DNA of 64,000 nt from Sternotherus odoratus. Lineage: Eukaryota > Chordata > Testudines > Kinosternidae. This document shows, in pieces, positions 35,214 through 47,877 of the stretch. The position numbers and the translations under genes were made by a program. Numbering within the stretch: the stretch's first letter is position 1; each line of letters opens with the position of its first letter. Location of the stretch: the NCBI GenBank assembly GCA_032164245.1, contig JAVMKO010000004.1:36247626-36311625 (forward strand), in the 5' to 3' direction. Under the pieces are notes generated by a model. The model was not told the DNA's origin. It saw only the letters and a list, made by a program, of their open reading frames with translations, and searched no databases.

Positions 35214-35533
35214 CAGCGGTTCTCAAACTATTGAGAACCGTGACCCCTTTTTAGTTTCTCCCTCGGCGCGGCGGACCCTTGTATGTCCGCTGAAAAGCCG
35301 CCAAATAAATTAACTCCTTATTCGGCGGACACTGCCGAAAGTGCTCGGTATGTCCGCCGAAAAGCCGCCGAATACATTAACTTCGCATTCAGCTGCTCTT
35401 TTCGGCGGACATGCCGCCGGATGCGGAAGTGATCGTGGCGGCGGCTTTTCAGCGGCACAAGCAGCTCACGACCCCTCAGGAGGCGGCCGGCGACCCCCCC
35501 GAGGGGTCGCGACCCACGGGTTGAGAACCCCTG
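35214..35533. mobile_element. hAT-type MITE with exact 8-bp target duplication
   Basis: The element starts 'cagcggttctcaaac' and its right end reads inward as 'caggggttctcaacccg', a hAT-style terminal inverted repeat. GTATAGTG flanks both sides exactly (35206-35213 and 35534-35541), the 8-bp duplication expected for hAT. The core is CpG-rich, with several repeats of 'tcggcggac' and 'gccgaaaa' in both orientations. It is non-coding; the CpG content in an AT-rich neighbourhood suggests a fairly young insertion. Confidence 0.9.
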
Positions 35534-35541
35534 GTATAGTG

Positions 35542-36215
35542 CATAGTACAACTAAACCCCAGGCCTGGTTCACTCTTTCTACTTATTATATGCCTTGTAG
35601 AGTCACCTGATACCCAGTATTTTATCATCTACAAAGTTAAGTATGGTCATGAATATTATGAGCCATTGAGGTATAAGCACTCAGAATGAAACTCTCCATA
35701 GAAAAAAGCTCCATGGCTGGATCCAGATAGTCATTACCTCTTTTCAAATGACTTCTGTGAATTTTGTTAACAAACAAATACAATTAGAATATACATTGAC
35801 TTTGCATCATACATTACTCCTCCAATGGGAAACGGACGTAAGGACCTGAAATCCGCTACAACTTGGCAAAGAGACAACAGGACCGTTCTTCAATTTCCTA
35901 CATGTTGAGATCCACTATAGAGCAAGAACCACTTGCTATTGCAAACATGCTGAAAGTTTGAACTTAAATAGTAACCACAGCATTACCAAATCAACACATT
36001 TAAAGACCATGAGTAAGACTTTAAACATTATGAGATTTTAAAAATAAAACAGGATTCTTTTCATTTTCCTCCTGTTTGAGCCTCAATGTTATATATGGAT
36101 CCCATTTTTCAGCTCTTCTCTGCAACCATAGGGCTAAAAACATACTTTCCTATTTAAATGAAAGCTGAGAGTTATTGTTTTAATAATAATGCAACACTAT
36201 GAAATACTGCTAAAT
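35542..36215. other. No feature recognised
   Basis: This is AT-rich sequence between the hAT MITE and the solo LTR. I see no gene or named repeat. Confidence 0.5.
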
Positions 36216-36220
36216 ATTAG

Positions 36221-36860
36221 TGTAGTGATGCAAAGACTCACCGGTGTGACGCCTCATGTTGGCCATTTGGAAATTAGCTGTTCACCAGCCTTGGAGCACC
36301 CTCTGCTAGCCGATGTCTTGCTTGCCGCTGGCACCTGTGTCCATCCCAGACCCCAGTGACCTTTTATCTCAGGGTTCTGCCCTCACCAGTAATAATCTGG
36401 GTCCCCCCTCCCAGGGGAACCCCCAACCCTCTATCCCCACTTTGCCACAGTGGCTACTGCCAGTCAGCATCTAGCCCCTGCTCACTGGGACAGACTGTAG
36501 TCTGTAAACCACTCATCACTAGCAAGTGGGGTTTGGACCTGCTGCCTCTGCCTAATCCCAGGCTGCACCTTTGCAACCTTTGTCTTCTTTAGGCCCTGCA
36601 CAAGGCCTGCAGCTTAGGAGTTTCCAGGCTGGAGCTCCCCAGCTCCTCCTCCCTTTCCCCAGCACTACTCTGTCTAAACCTTCTCTCCCAGGAAGCCATA
36701 TCCCGCTATCTCAAAAGCTAGAGAAAGACTGACTCAGCTCTGGGCTCACAGCCATTTTATAGGGTCAACTATGGCCTGATTGGGACATGGCCCCAGCTCT
36801 GGCTGCTTCCCCAATCAGCCTAGCCTTTTTGCTCAGGAGCAGGATAACTGCCCTGCTACA
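36221..36860 (-). mobile_element. Solo LTR (minus orientation) with 5-bp target duplication
   Basis: On the minus strand the element begins TGTAGCAGGG and ends CATCACTACA, the TG...CA layout of an LTR, with ATTAG on both sides (36216-36220 and 36861-36865). A TATA box lies at 'gaccctataaaatggctg' (minus, about 36775-36758). The 3' part ('gcagagggtgctcc', 'cagctaattt', 'ggtgagtc') matches the 3' part of the plus-strand LTR at 47180-47877, so both belong to one family. No internal retroviral sequence flanks it, so it most likely arose by LTR-LTR recombination. Confidence 0.85.
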
Positions 36861-36929
36861 ATTAGCAACAATATGATGGTCATATTTGAGATGTTCATCT
36901 CATGCGATCCAGAGCAACCTCTTCCTACC

Positions 36930-37740
36930 CATGATGGTGATTAGCTCTTTCTAGGTCTGGGGCCCCCTTCTGCTGCTTGTTGCACACCCTATTGCCACTC
37001 TCTCTCCAGGTCAGCAATCACAGATGTTCCTTGTTCCTGATTTGACCTTTAGTCCAGGTCACTGTGACACCCCAGAACAGGGCCGTATGCAAAGTCTTTT
37101 CTCACTGCAGTCTCAGGAAGTCTTCCCATTCCCTTCCCCATGGTACCACTCCCTCAGTGGCTGGCAGGGGAACCAAGGCCTGCCTTCTAATCAGCAAGCA
37201 AGGTCTGTTCCCTCCTGAACTTTACTGCTTTTCTCTGAACCCTTTTCTCACAATCTGGTACTTACCCCTCAGGAATATCATCCAGGAGCAGCTGGCATCC
37301 TAAAAGTGGGAGTCCCACCGGTCCCCACAACATGGCCCCACCCCCATTGCACACACTTACAAACAATAAAAAGTTAGAGGACATAGCCCTCCCACTTTTA
37401 AAGGGGCAGCGTGGTCCCCACTGTTCTGTCCACCTTTTGCCAACCTTACAACTTCTTTCTCATAAGGGACAATTGTAAGCTACTTATCTTTACAGCTCTA
37501 AACACAATTTCCCTTCTCCAGAGAGTGGCTGTAGACTATGTCACTGTAGCCCTCTCTGCTATCAGCTTCCTGCCTTTATGAACCCAGTTTCGCCAGTTCA
37601 TCCTCAACTGGGATCCTTCATTATTCAGAGGATTAGTTAAACACCTCATTCCCCTTAGCTGTGGCCTGTCTAATTAACTGGCCCCCTTCTGAGCCTATAT
37701 TAACACCTTAAGGGTAAGTGTGTGTGTGTGGGGGGGGGGA
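36930..37740. repeat. CT/GC-rich unclassified interspersed repeat candidate
   Basis: The composition is clearly unlike the AT-rich surroundings: long C/T-rich blocks, an AATAAA at about 37365, 'cccacttttaaaggggcag' at about 37391, and a short TG/G run at 37717-37739. It may be another LTR or a retroelement relic. I found no terminal repeats or target duplication. Confidence 0.25.
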
Positions 37741-40700
37741 ACCACAGCTGTCATCTCACCACCTTTTAGGGTGAATTATTCAGGGCTAGATTGTAATTTA
37801 TAATTTGTCTGGAGTAAGGGGCTGTACGTAGTTATACTGCCAGGGGAACAAACTAGAGAGTGAGTCATGATTTAGAGCACGTCCTTTTGCACACAGAGGG
37901 GACTATTGGATTAGCAGCCTCTGCTCCGTACCACCAATATGAACTGGAGTGAAATATGAATTTATGTCACAATCTATCCTTCAGTATTTAAGACACTTGA
38001 GTGAGGAAGTTAGCCAGTAATTAACATATAGGATCATCTGTTGTTGCAAGAGCAGGAGTTATTTTTTAATGTATTAGGTTTTCATAGCTCCCTTTTGTTG
38101 TTAGATACCTCCAGACTGGCATCAAACTGAAGGTGCGTGGGGATGGGTGATTTTATTCAACATATATCAGGGCTGGGCCCACCTCCTTTTATGGATAATG
38201 TTCACAGGTTGATTGGTAACAATTATCCACACTCCTCTTACAGGCAGTTATCTACTTTACAACACGCAGGAGATTAATACTCCCCCAGAATGGGAGCTAC
38301 TTTTTTTGGCTACTTGTATAGCCAATACAACCTTTTCATATCTACACATCTGGTACTCCAAGATTTGGCCAATAGTTAATAGAACTAATTGTGAATCATT
38401 AAAGTCAATGGGAGTTTTACCATTGGCATCAGTAGAAGCAGAAACAAGGTATTCAGTGAGCATTCAGCCCTCCTTATTGGAGTAAATTGTGTAGGCTAAA
38501 TGATTCTATTAACCACAAAATTATTGACTCCTGATTACACAGCTAAAATTAGAGTTTCCTCACAACCACCTCCAAAACATTCTATCCAAGATATCAAATT
38601 TTATTAACAATGAAAACTGATTTCATAGAATGATCAAAGATGAGAAAGTCACTGTGTGTTTTTCTACACAGCTGTTAAAATTATTTAAAAGCAGAAACAC
38701 TTCGCCTGCTTGGGGGAGGGGAGGAGTGCATTGCTGAGACCTGTTTCATGTAGATTTTAAAGTATGTTCCTTAAGAAAAAGGGGCAACATTAGTTTTTTA
38801 CAAGATGCATTTTTCCATAGAGCTACTAGAACATTTTTTTAAAAAAAATAAATAAATAATGCAAACTTTCTGAAAGGGAGTTCCTTCATAACTGCTTTTA
38901 GTTATCCCTGCTTCAAAAGAATCAGAGCAGAAGGAAGCTTTCCTAAGCTTAATCTTTGGCATGCAGGGTAAAGTGTACAGCTGAGTAATTAATTCATAAT
39001 GATTTGTATTTAACCTCTCATTTGTGCTCATGATGATATCCTTGAGCATATCAAATGCATTTGCTATATGAATTTAGTTGAGAAATATTTTAAAACATGA
39101 TTTTCTGAGTCTTAGGATGAGTCACACTTTGAATTGTGTTGTTATTATTTTATTAATCTTGAGGTCAGATTGTGTATCATCCTGTGTATCTTCATTGGTG
39201 AACAAGATGGTGGAATGAGCCACTTCTCCAATGAGGGCTATCTATACCAAAGAGGATGGGAAGAGGACTTAACTCTTCTCTAGCACTGCTAGGTGTGGCA
39301 CAGCAGCACTCTTCCCATCAAGCACCTCCTGCTGAAGTTTGCTCTAGGCCTGCAGTGGTCTGCGTCTTTCTGTGACTTGGACTACCAGCCAGGTCACTTT
39401 AAAAATCTCTTCCCTACCATGATTGTCAGCAAACAAAAACAAGGGCAATTAATGAAAATAAATTGAGTTCACAGGTAACAGAGGGAAATGACTCCTTCTC
39501 AGGGTGCATCAAGATCTGGATCTCCCTTTCCCTAGAGCAGCTTTCTGGATTCAGTCTGCCTTGTGTTAAGAAGGTGAGTGTTGCAAGTCTGATCTTCTCT
39601 CCTCCCTGGTCTGCCATCAATCGAACCGGGGCTCTCCCTCATAAGCTCCTACCTCCAACCCCTGACATTTCTCACAACCACTTGAGCCCACATTAGCTCA
39701 TTAACCCCATGTTGTCCAGAGTGGAGTCTGGATACCCCATCAAATCCCAACACATTCAAGGAGGCAGAAAAGAACAGAGCTTCCGCATATCCTAACCAGG
39801 ACACTCCAGGGAAACCAGGAGACAGAATGTGACTCTGAGTGATTGTGATATTATTCATAGCAGCGGTCTCATTTAAAACATTATTTTTCATCAAAAATGA
39901 AGTTAATAACAATAAAATATATCTGTAATTAAAGATGAGCAAACAATTCATGTTTTTGATTCAATGGCCGAAGCAGAAAAAAAAAACCCACACACCTAGA
40001 AACGTACAAAAAAACCCTAGTTTGTTTTGAACCACAAAATATTGTTTTCAGTTTTTTTCATCAAAATGAAAAATGAAAATTGTCTGGGCCAAACGAAATG
40101 TATCAACCGTTGATTAGAAACAGCAGCTTGAAATGAAACAGGGCTTGTTTACATTACAGGGCATATCAGCATAACTTATGCAGTGCAGCTGCACTGCTGT
40201 AGTGCTTCTAGTATATACAAAGCCCTAGCTACAAAGCAACAAAAATGAAGTGTTAAAATGGCTCATGTCTCATTTTCCCCCTCATTTTTGATTCAGCCAA
40301 AACTATTTGCTAAATTTGACCCAAATTCTAGTTTCAGTTGGCCCCCGAACTCCCTTTTTCCGTAAGTTTACTACTCGATGGAAAAAAATCACTCTGCCAT
40401 GCCTATAATATAGTAACTACAACATATTTGCCATCACTTAGCAGTGAACTGGCTGAGTTAAAAATAGAGCTCACAATTCTAGGTCATGTCATCTTTGATT
40501 GAATTCTCATTCAAACTTATCCCATTCCATAATAAAGGGGAAATAACATGGATAATCAGAACATGCCAGTGGCATGATATCCACACAATAGATCACTATT
40601 ATTACTCTGTTGAAAGTGGTTAGGAGTCTGATAGCTGCAAATATACATTTGACAAAAACCTTTGCTATCATCAGCAAACAATTAGCTGACAGGCCTTAGA

Positions 40701-41842
40701 GCACCTCAGTACGAGTTTTGCTTTATAGATGTTAGAACTGCATTTAATACGCAACGAGCATCTTTCTAAGGTAAAAATAACAAGGGAAATAAGAGTCTTG
40801 ATTATTTAAAAAAATTAAAAATCATACAAGTTGGTGCTGCAACAGTATGGACAGATGGCCGGCTGATCACAGATATTTTATTGGGATTATTTTCCATTGG
40901 CTGTAGGGATTTCTGTTGGGGTGAATGAAAACATAGGGTTTATAAGAATGCTGCTTTTCAGTTCTTTTATCAAGGCTACAGTGCATATGACTAATGAATA
41001 TACATTTAGAATAGACCCTATTGCTTTTAAAGGTGTGACTGTTTAAAAAAGTTTAACAAATAACATTACTTTTGATCAATGTTTTCCTGAAGAATATAAT
41101 AACCTTGTTATTGGTTTTGCCTCATCCAATTTCTACTGGCAGCACATCAGGATCCTCTCCACCCTTCCATAGGTATCAAGCCAAACCAGATTCTGGCATT
41201 CTTGTGGACATTTGGTAATTCAGTACATTTTGTAGACCAGTCTGTGGTTCTTAATAAATGGATGGCTCACTGAACAGGTTCTGAGGCAATATTAGCAACC
41301 AGCATGCTTAAGACTGTTTGCCCACTTCCGGTATTGTACAATACACACAGTGACTAATGTGTTAGGGTTTGGCATATTCTATCAGGATTCAGCAGTCAAA
41401 CTGTTTTCTTCTCCTTGTCAGCTGTTTTGGGATTTTCTTCCTAAAACCAAAACTATTTGTTGATTAAAAGTTGATAGTGGAGTGTCCAAAGTTGGGACTG
41501 TGGGGTTAGTAATTTAATAGACTGTTTTGGGCATTGCACAGTTTAGAGGTAACCTTTCCTGGGGTTTCTTTAGTTCCTTTTGCATTGGTGGTCATTTCAC
41601 ATATCTCAATTAATCTGGACCCAGCATATCTCGGGGATGGTGGTACTTTTAAGCCATCAATGTTGATTTGTAGTATCAAAGTACAAAGTAGGCAAAGTAT
41701 CAAAATGTGTAATTCACCTCTGTTTAGATAGACTTCATTAAACTGGGTAATGGAAACTTTAGTGTCAGTCCAAGCCACCACATTCTGGAAAAAACACTGT
41801 TGTAAGAACAGGCTGTGGATGGTGCGAAGTCAGGAGCTAGTT
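37741..41842. other. No gene recognised
   Basis: 'taaagtcaatgggagttttacc' wording near 38399 belongs to the dispersed sauropsid repeat. A/T-rich phrases around 40030-40110 ('tttttcatcaaaatgaaaaa') look repetitive but cannot be named. A donor-like GTGAGTG at 39571 follows a short open frame, but the acceptor is poor. Nothing is called. Confidence 0.45.
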
Positions 41843-41853
41843 ACTACATGAAG

Positions 41854-41942
41854 CAACAAAGTCCTGTGGCACCTTAAAGACTAACTATAAAGTTTTGAAG
41901 CATAAGCTTTCGTGGGCTAATACCCACTTCGTCGGATGCAAA
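41854..41942 (-). mobile_element. Penelope-like element tail, 89-bp insertion with 11-bp target duplication
   Basis: The 89 bases repeat almost exactly the left arm of the larger element at 19743 ('caacaaagtcctgtggcacc' through 'acttcgtcggatgca'). ACTACATGAAG flanks both sides (41843-41853 and 41943-41953). It is a minimal insertion of the 3' region only, in the orientation opposite to the nuclease ORF of the large copy, with no hairpin partner. Confidence 0.9.
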
Positions 41943-41953
41943 ACTACATGAAG

Positions 41954-44900
41954 TGCAGTTATGAAGATCATCTGTGCTGCTGAGTAAGCAATTTAAGGAT
42001 AAGAACTAGAAGTGGTCTCAGACCACAAAATTTGGATCTGTAGCTTGAGTGAGACAAAATCCCTGAGTTTAGTCAGCGTCCATTCCTAATAAGAACATTG
42101 GAATCATGGTACCCATAGAAAAGAATGACAGAGAAAAATAAACAGAGGTATATTTTTAACCACTCTGAGACCTGCTCTGTTTGTGTGTATAACTAGTGTC
42201 CATATTTTTGTTTGTTTGCAAATCTGAGTAGCTGCATCATTCACAATCTGATATCTTCCTATAATCAAATTGTGGGTGAAAAAATACCAACTAAGACTTT
42301 AATATGGCTGCCATCTTCTGAAAAATTATCCTGTGCTGTTGAAATGAAGGGTCTGGGGAATAGGCTATTTGCTTCCATATCAGAACTTTCTCTCACACAT
42401 GAATACTGCTACAACTGAAGCTATTGGTTTTGTAAGATTTAATATTGGAAAGGTTTTGGTTATTGCAGTTAGGTATAAGTAATTAAATCTTTAAAGATCA
42501 TGTGAATTTAGTGAGAGTTTTGCAAATTATTTTAACTTGGGTTGGCAATGAATCCACATGTTTTAATCTTAAAAGACCATATGCTGTTTTAATCCACATA
42601 CACAACTCCTCTGTTAATAAAATCAATCAGTATATTGACCTGTATGTTTTTGTGGATTAAATCTGAGTGTTATCAAGTGGGGGGGGGAATGAAATTAAGT
42701 GACAAAGCTTTCTTACAAACACATTTATTCAGAGATGGACTGAGCGACCATATACAGTATAAGCTACATATCAAAACCATCCAAGTTCAGGGGGATGGAG
42801 TGTTGCCCCAAGGGGGTCAGTTTAACCCATTATACAGATAGGAAGCAGCTGTGAAATTTGTTGGTTCTGTGGTACCTTCCGCGTAGTTTAAGTTGTTCAA
42901 AGCTGGGGTTTTGTTTCAACTCTAAATTCAACTTATATCAATATTTTTTTTAAAAAAAAAGAACCTAAAAATCTACAAAGAACAGTAATTCAAGGTGGGT
43001 TTTTTCCTTTCTCTCTTATTGGTTCAGCTGTATTTTCCATTGCTAGTCTTAAGGTTTCACTGTTCTTATTTGAAGGTGTCTTTTGGACCCCCAGGATATA
43101 TCCACTGTCTCTACCATTTGAGGGAGCTAGAGCTCTGAGGTTACCTACATGCTGCACTGCCATTTGGCTACTAGTCAAAGTTTGACTGAATCCTGCTGTA
43201 TAACTCATCTCTTTTCCTTTATGTATTGCATTGCTACAGCAGTAAAATGGCTAGAGTACAAAAAAAGGGAAAGAGATCAATATTTTGAAAGTAATTTTGT
43301 GAGGAAAAGGATGGGATTTTGAAAATCAATGTTCATTTAGAAAGAAATGACAAGAAATCCATTTTAAAGTTCATTAGTCTTTCTTTTGGTAAACTACTTT
43401 CAGAGTTTCAGTCCAAACAATGCAGATATTATTTCAACAGAAATATCTGGGCTGTACAATAGTATAATATATGAAGTTTTCTGAATACACACATCATCTA
43501 GCCAGCTGAATATACAGGCAAACTCGTCCAAAAAGCACAGCTCATCCTGCCAGGCACTAAGAGACCTTATCTCCTGTTAACTGCAATGGGACTTGAGAGC
43601 AGACAACATGTTACAGGAGATGATCAACACTTCATAGGATTGGGCCTCTAAAGATAGTGCTTGCTCAGATTTCCAACTCCTGCTCTTATTGCAGATGTGC
43701 AGTTCAAATGAAGGCTCCTATTGTACAGCAGAATTGTCATATTGTAACAGAATATTTCTGCAATGGCCAAAGTAATGCTTTAGAGGAAGGTGGAATCCCT
43801 GTCCAGAAATACATCCAGCCATTGGTATAGATGAACAAATTTTAATATTAGGGTTGAAAGAAAATATCTTTAAACAATTAGCCAAAAGTGATACAAAATT
43901 TAAGATTTCTGCTTCCATAAGTGTCCAAAATAATGTAATCTTCTACTATTCATATACCAGAGATATATGTATAAGGTATTAATGAACAGCAAATCTTTGT
44001 CTCATTCAAAGAGAAATATAATGCCATCTCGGTCAAATTACAAAAGGCCAAACAACCTTAATAGTAAAAAGCCAGTGAGATGACACAATCATAAAAGGGG
44101 AGAAAAATGTATCCATTGTTTCCCTGAAAATCTTGTGTAGAATTTAGCCATGTAACAGTGAGACTAAGTCCCTTATCGCAATAACAGAGTGCATAGTATC
44201 CAGTCAGTTTTTCAGATGCTTGCTTTGTGCTTTTTGGTGCATGTGCTTAGTTAGCCCTATGGCAGAATGTTCAGATTTGGTCCAATATTCAGATTCCAGT
44301 CAACACAGTCAGCAAAGATTAGGGATGTTTAGTTTATTTACTGATGTAGAATTGAGGTGTCAAACATCTCTTGGATATTAAGGAAGACTTACAGATGAAA
44401 GGCAGTTTAAACAGCAATTGTTCAAGCAAACATGATTTGATAGCAGGCCAAGGATCCACTCGACAAATTCCCAAGTTGATATATTTAAGTGAAAATAGGT
44501 AGCAAAGTAAGGTATGTGAAGTAAGAAAAATGTCATGAGAGCAAATCAAAAAGATCCTTTCAACAAAGAATACTAAATGTGTACAACTATTCCAGATGTT
44601 CCTTGAGATGAAACAAAAGACAGTAATTGTTTCCAGATTGAAGATACAAGATGAAAATGCCTGGAAAAAAATTCCAAAGGCACTGAGTATATGTGACACC
44701 TGTAGGCTTAAGGTTAGGCTGATTGCCGAAGGGAACACTGAGCCTCTAAACCATAGATCATTTATCAGATACCTGTAAAACATTAAAAGAAACCCACGAG
44801 TGGAAAAAATAATAAAGAACATTCATGAAACAAATGGAAATGGGTATATCCAGTAATCAAACATATGAAAGAATTACTAAAATTAATACCTGGATTTACT

Positions 44901-46576
44901 TTTACCTCCAAGAAGATAACAGTATCCTGAGAAGCATTTAATTACACTGTGGATTAGGGACCCAAGGTTTTGTATTTGATAACAAGATGAAATAAGGTTG
45001 CATATTTATCTCCATAGAGCCCAGTGTTGCGTGCAGTTGAGTGAGTTCTTGTGATATTTTGATGTCTTCATTTTTAATTGAGTCCCATCCATGATATCTT
45101 GCTCAGGTCATCCAAAACTGTGAACCACTATGCCTCAGCTCAAGTAAACTGTGCTGCTGCTAAACTATTTCTCAGCACCCTAACATGCCAACTTGTCTGC
45201 CTTGCCAGCTAATTCTTCAGGATTATGCCAGTCCAAATTTTGCCTTGCAGATAACAGTGAACCTTATTTCCCAACTTTCCCAGAGAAGTCTTCCTGTAGT
45301 TTCCAGTCCTTCTCACTAGACACTCACAGAAGTTATTAAGTTCACTGCCTCCAAAGAGACAAAGCAGACAGTCTATTAGGTTTGCTGAAGCCTTACATTT
45401 CGCTTCAGTATAACAGCTCAGAGATTTTTCTTATTATAAAACTAAGTTTAACCTAACTTCAGCAAGTAATAGCAATCTTTATCTAAGCAGGCTTTTCACC
45501 TACAGTCAGTTCCCAGTGGCTTCAACCCTCTTGGTTGAAAGATTCAACTTTCTCAGATTTCAAGAGCTCTGGCCTGCCATGTCCCTCAGATGATTGATGC
45601 CAAAATAGCTTTCTGTTTCTGCTTGTATTTCCCAAAGTCTATCTGTTTCAAAAGCCAGGAAAGCTTCCTAGGAGTAACAGCCTCCACCTCTGTTGTGATC
45701 ATTAAGTGTTTATTTCTTCCACTTACTAGCCTGGGGGTTTTGTCTGTCTTCTGTGTGAATGTACTTCCATTGTTTCTAGCCTTGTCTTGCTTAGTTTATG
45801 TTGGAGACAAAGTCAGTCAGGCAAAACAACACTCCTGAGTTTAGGAAAGCTGAATTTATGCACTGCATGCCAAACACCTTTTAAAAACATATTTCCAGCA
45901 CAAATCTATAATTCTTTATATACTGTCCATACATACATCATACAGTATTAATGACCAGTGTGTTTGCATAAAATACCTTACCTTTTAGATACGGATTATG
46001 ACAACAGTGAGGAGTTGGGGCAATGAGTGTGTCAGGCTTGATGTAAATTATAGTATAATGTGTCCTTTGCCAACTGGCACTGAGGGGTTTTCTGGGTCAC
46101 ACCTTTCATAGGGTCAGAGTATGCTAACTCCTTTAATAGTCTAGTAACCTCTGTGTAGATGTTCTTCTAGAAAGTTCTAACTAAAACAAGTGAATATTAT
46201 TTTGCTTTGAAAAAAGTCATTCTGTAGATAGGAAGCTAGCATCCTAAATAATGACAAAGACATGTGACAAATTATTGTGTGACATTCTATAGTCTGTGAT
46301 ATATCTGTCAGGTTATATGATTGTAAAATAATCCCTTCTGTCCTTAATCTGTGAGTCGAAGAAAACTATCAGACTTCACATGGTCTTACCTGTAACACCA
46401 TTTCCTGAAAAAAACCCACCTTCTATTGCTGATACTTAGTTGAATGTCAGCCAGGAATGTCAAACTGTCATTGTAAGTAAGTTGTGATTCACCCACTTCT
46501 GAAGTCCATGTGTAGGCAAACCTCCAATTAACTTCACTGGGAATTAAGTGCTCAAAGGGGTGGCAGAAGCCAGCCT
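41954..46576. other. No confident gene
   Basis: A G8 run lies at 42680-42687. Two unrecognised open frames (42990-43208 minus and 44334-44822 minus) show no domains; the first has protein-like composition and is discussed in the findings. Nothing else is supported. Confidence 0.45.
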
Positions 46577-46584
46577 AAAAGTAA

Positions 46585-46734
46585 GGGGAGATACCATGAT
46601 CACGAAGGTGGTTTTCCCAGGGTGAGGCTCATCCATTGCACTGCGGGTGTGCTGACCCCTGCGATTTCCCCAAATGCGGGAAACTCGACTGCATAATTTG
46701 TGGTAGTGGGGGACTGCGTTCGCGCTCTCCCCTG
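46585..46734 (+). pseudogene. U1 snRNA retropseudogene, 5'-truncated
   Basis: The 150 bases run from 'ggggagataccatgatcacg' through the stem-loops ('ggtggttttcccagg', 'atgcgggaaactcgactgc'), the Sm site 'aatttgtggtag' and the last stem 'gggggactgcgttcgcgc', ending 'tcccctg' as in vertebrate U1. The first ~15 nt of U1, which pair with the 5' splice site, are missing; unrelated sequence precedes. An A-rich tract (46736-46750) follows the 3' end, and AAAAGTAA occurs just before the start (46577-46584) and again at the end of the A tract (46747-46754). This is the mark of LINE-mediated retroposition. A few substitutions against the usual U1 and loss of the 5' end make it non-functional in splice-site recognition. 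Confidence 0.92.
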
Positions 46735-46820
46735 TAAAAGAAAAAAAAAAGTAACAAAGCTATAGTATTTGCTGTTTTCAAAAACAGTATTTAATTAACC
46801 CCATCATGCTTTTATGAAGT

Positions 46821-46935
46821 GGGTTATTTCCCCCCACTTTAAAGATGGTGGTCGAGGGGTGAAATACATGGGCAAGTTAAATGACTCATCTACAACCACA
46901 TACAATGTCAGGAGAAGATCCAAAATTAACCATGG
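46821..46935 (-). repeat. Possible MIR/CORE-SINE relic
   Basis: Antisense order is 'ccccactttaaagatggtgg', 'gggcaagttaaatgactcat', then 'ggagaagatccaaaatt'. It is diverged and called only on order of motifs. Confidence 0.35.
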
Positions 46936-47174
46936 ATTTCCAATTACTAGATACATACTTAATACATTAATGTATGTTGTTTCTCAAAATCTGTGTCCTT
47001 TCAATTGATCAGTGTATGGATAAAATACTTGCATCACTATTTGATACCATAGTCTTCCTAAAGCTATCTACAATATTATTAAATAAAATACATAATGAAC
47101 ATTTTATACTATAACTAGTATTGTACAATACTAATGTACATATTTCTAACTATTATTTTTAAAATACTAATCAT
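46936..47174. other. No feature recognised
   Basis: This is very AT-rich sequence directly before the solo LTR. Confidence 0.5.
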
Positions 47175-47179
47175 CTGCT

Positions 47180-47877
47180 TGTAGCGGGGTGACCACCCGC
47201 TCCCTGCCTCTTGGGGCTGGGATAGCCCAGGGAAGGGATTGTGGCCAGGAGCCAGCAAACTCCCAGGCCTGATTAGGGATTAGGCGCAGCTGGGAGGCCA
47301 CGCCCCAAACACTGGCAGGCCTGATAAGAAGGCTATGAGACAGTCAGTCTCCTCTGTAAACAGAGGAAGACAGGCCTAGCTGCGGGGAGGCCTTACACAG
47401 GGTACCTAGACTGGTAGAGGGCTGGGGCCAGGCGGTAGGAGCTGGGGGAAGCTCGAGCCTGGGAGCCCCAGTCTGCTGGGCCTAGCAGAAAGCCCAACCC
47501 AGGGGTACTGGGGTTGTAGGGGGCAGCCCGGGGCTAGTATTAGAAGCAGCAGGCCAAACCCCCCTTGCCGGTGATGAGCAGCCATGATACTGCAGTCTGA
47601 CTCAGTGAGCGGAGGCAAGTGGTGACTGGCAGTGGCAAAGTCTGAGGCAAGGTGGGGATAGTGGGTGGAGGGTTCCCCAGGGAGGGGACCCTTAGACTTG
47701 AGGGGGTTCTGCAGGGGTGCAGCACCCTCAACAAGAGGGCACCGGGTTCCGAGAGGGACGTGGGGCCAGGTAGCAGGAGCGGACATTGGCCGGCAGAGGG
47801 CGCTCCGGAGGCTGGAAAAGCTAATTATCGAGGCAACCAGCAGGAGGCGCCGCTGGGGTGAGTGTCGACGTGCTACA
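47180..47877 (+). mobile_element. Solo LTR (plus orientation) with 5-bp target duplication
   Basis: The 698-bp element begins TGTAGCGGGG and ends GACGTGCTACA, with CTGCT on both sides (47175-47179 and 47878-47882). It is GC-rich in AT-rich surroundings. A TATA-like 'gcctgataagaaggctatga' lies at about 47319-47338. The segments 'ggcagagggcgctcc', 'aagctaatta' and 'ggggtgagtgtcg' match the minus-strand LTR at 36221-36860. No adjoining retroviral genes are present. The 126-codon ORF at 47406-47786 (minus) is a by-product of the high GC content. Confidence 0.85.

Noticed and set aside
39463..39577. Short plus-strand frame ending at a good donor-like GTGAGTG
   Set aside because: The acceptor side has no pyrimidine tract and the peptide is not recognisable.
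44334..44822. 162-codon minus-strand open frame
   Set aside because: It is rich in F, L, I, C and S, with no domain, as expected of a chance frame in AT-rich DNA.
47406..47786. 126-codon minus-strand frame
   Set aside because: It is antisense to a solo LTR and proline-rich only because the LTR is GC-rich.
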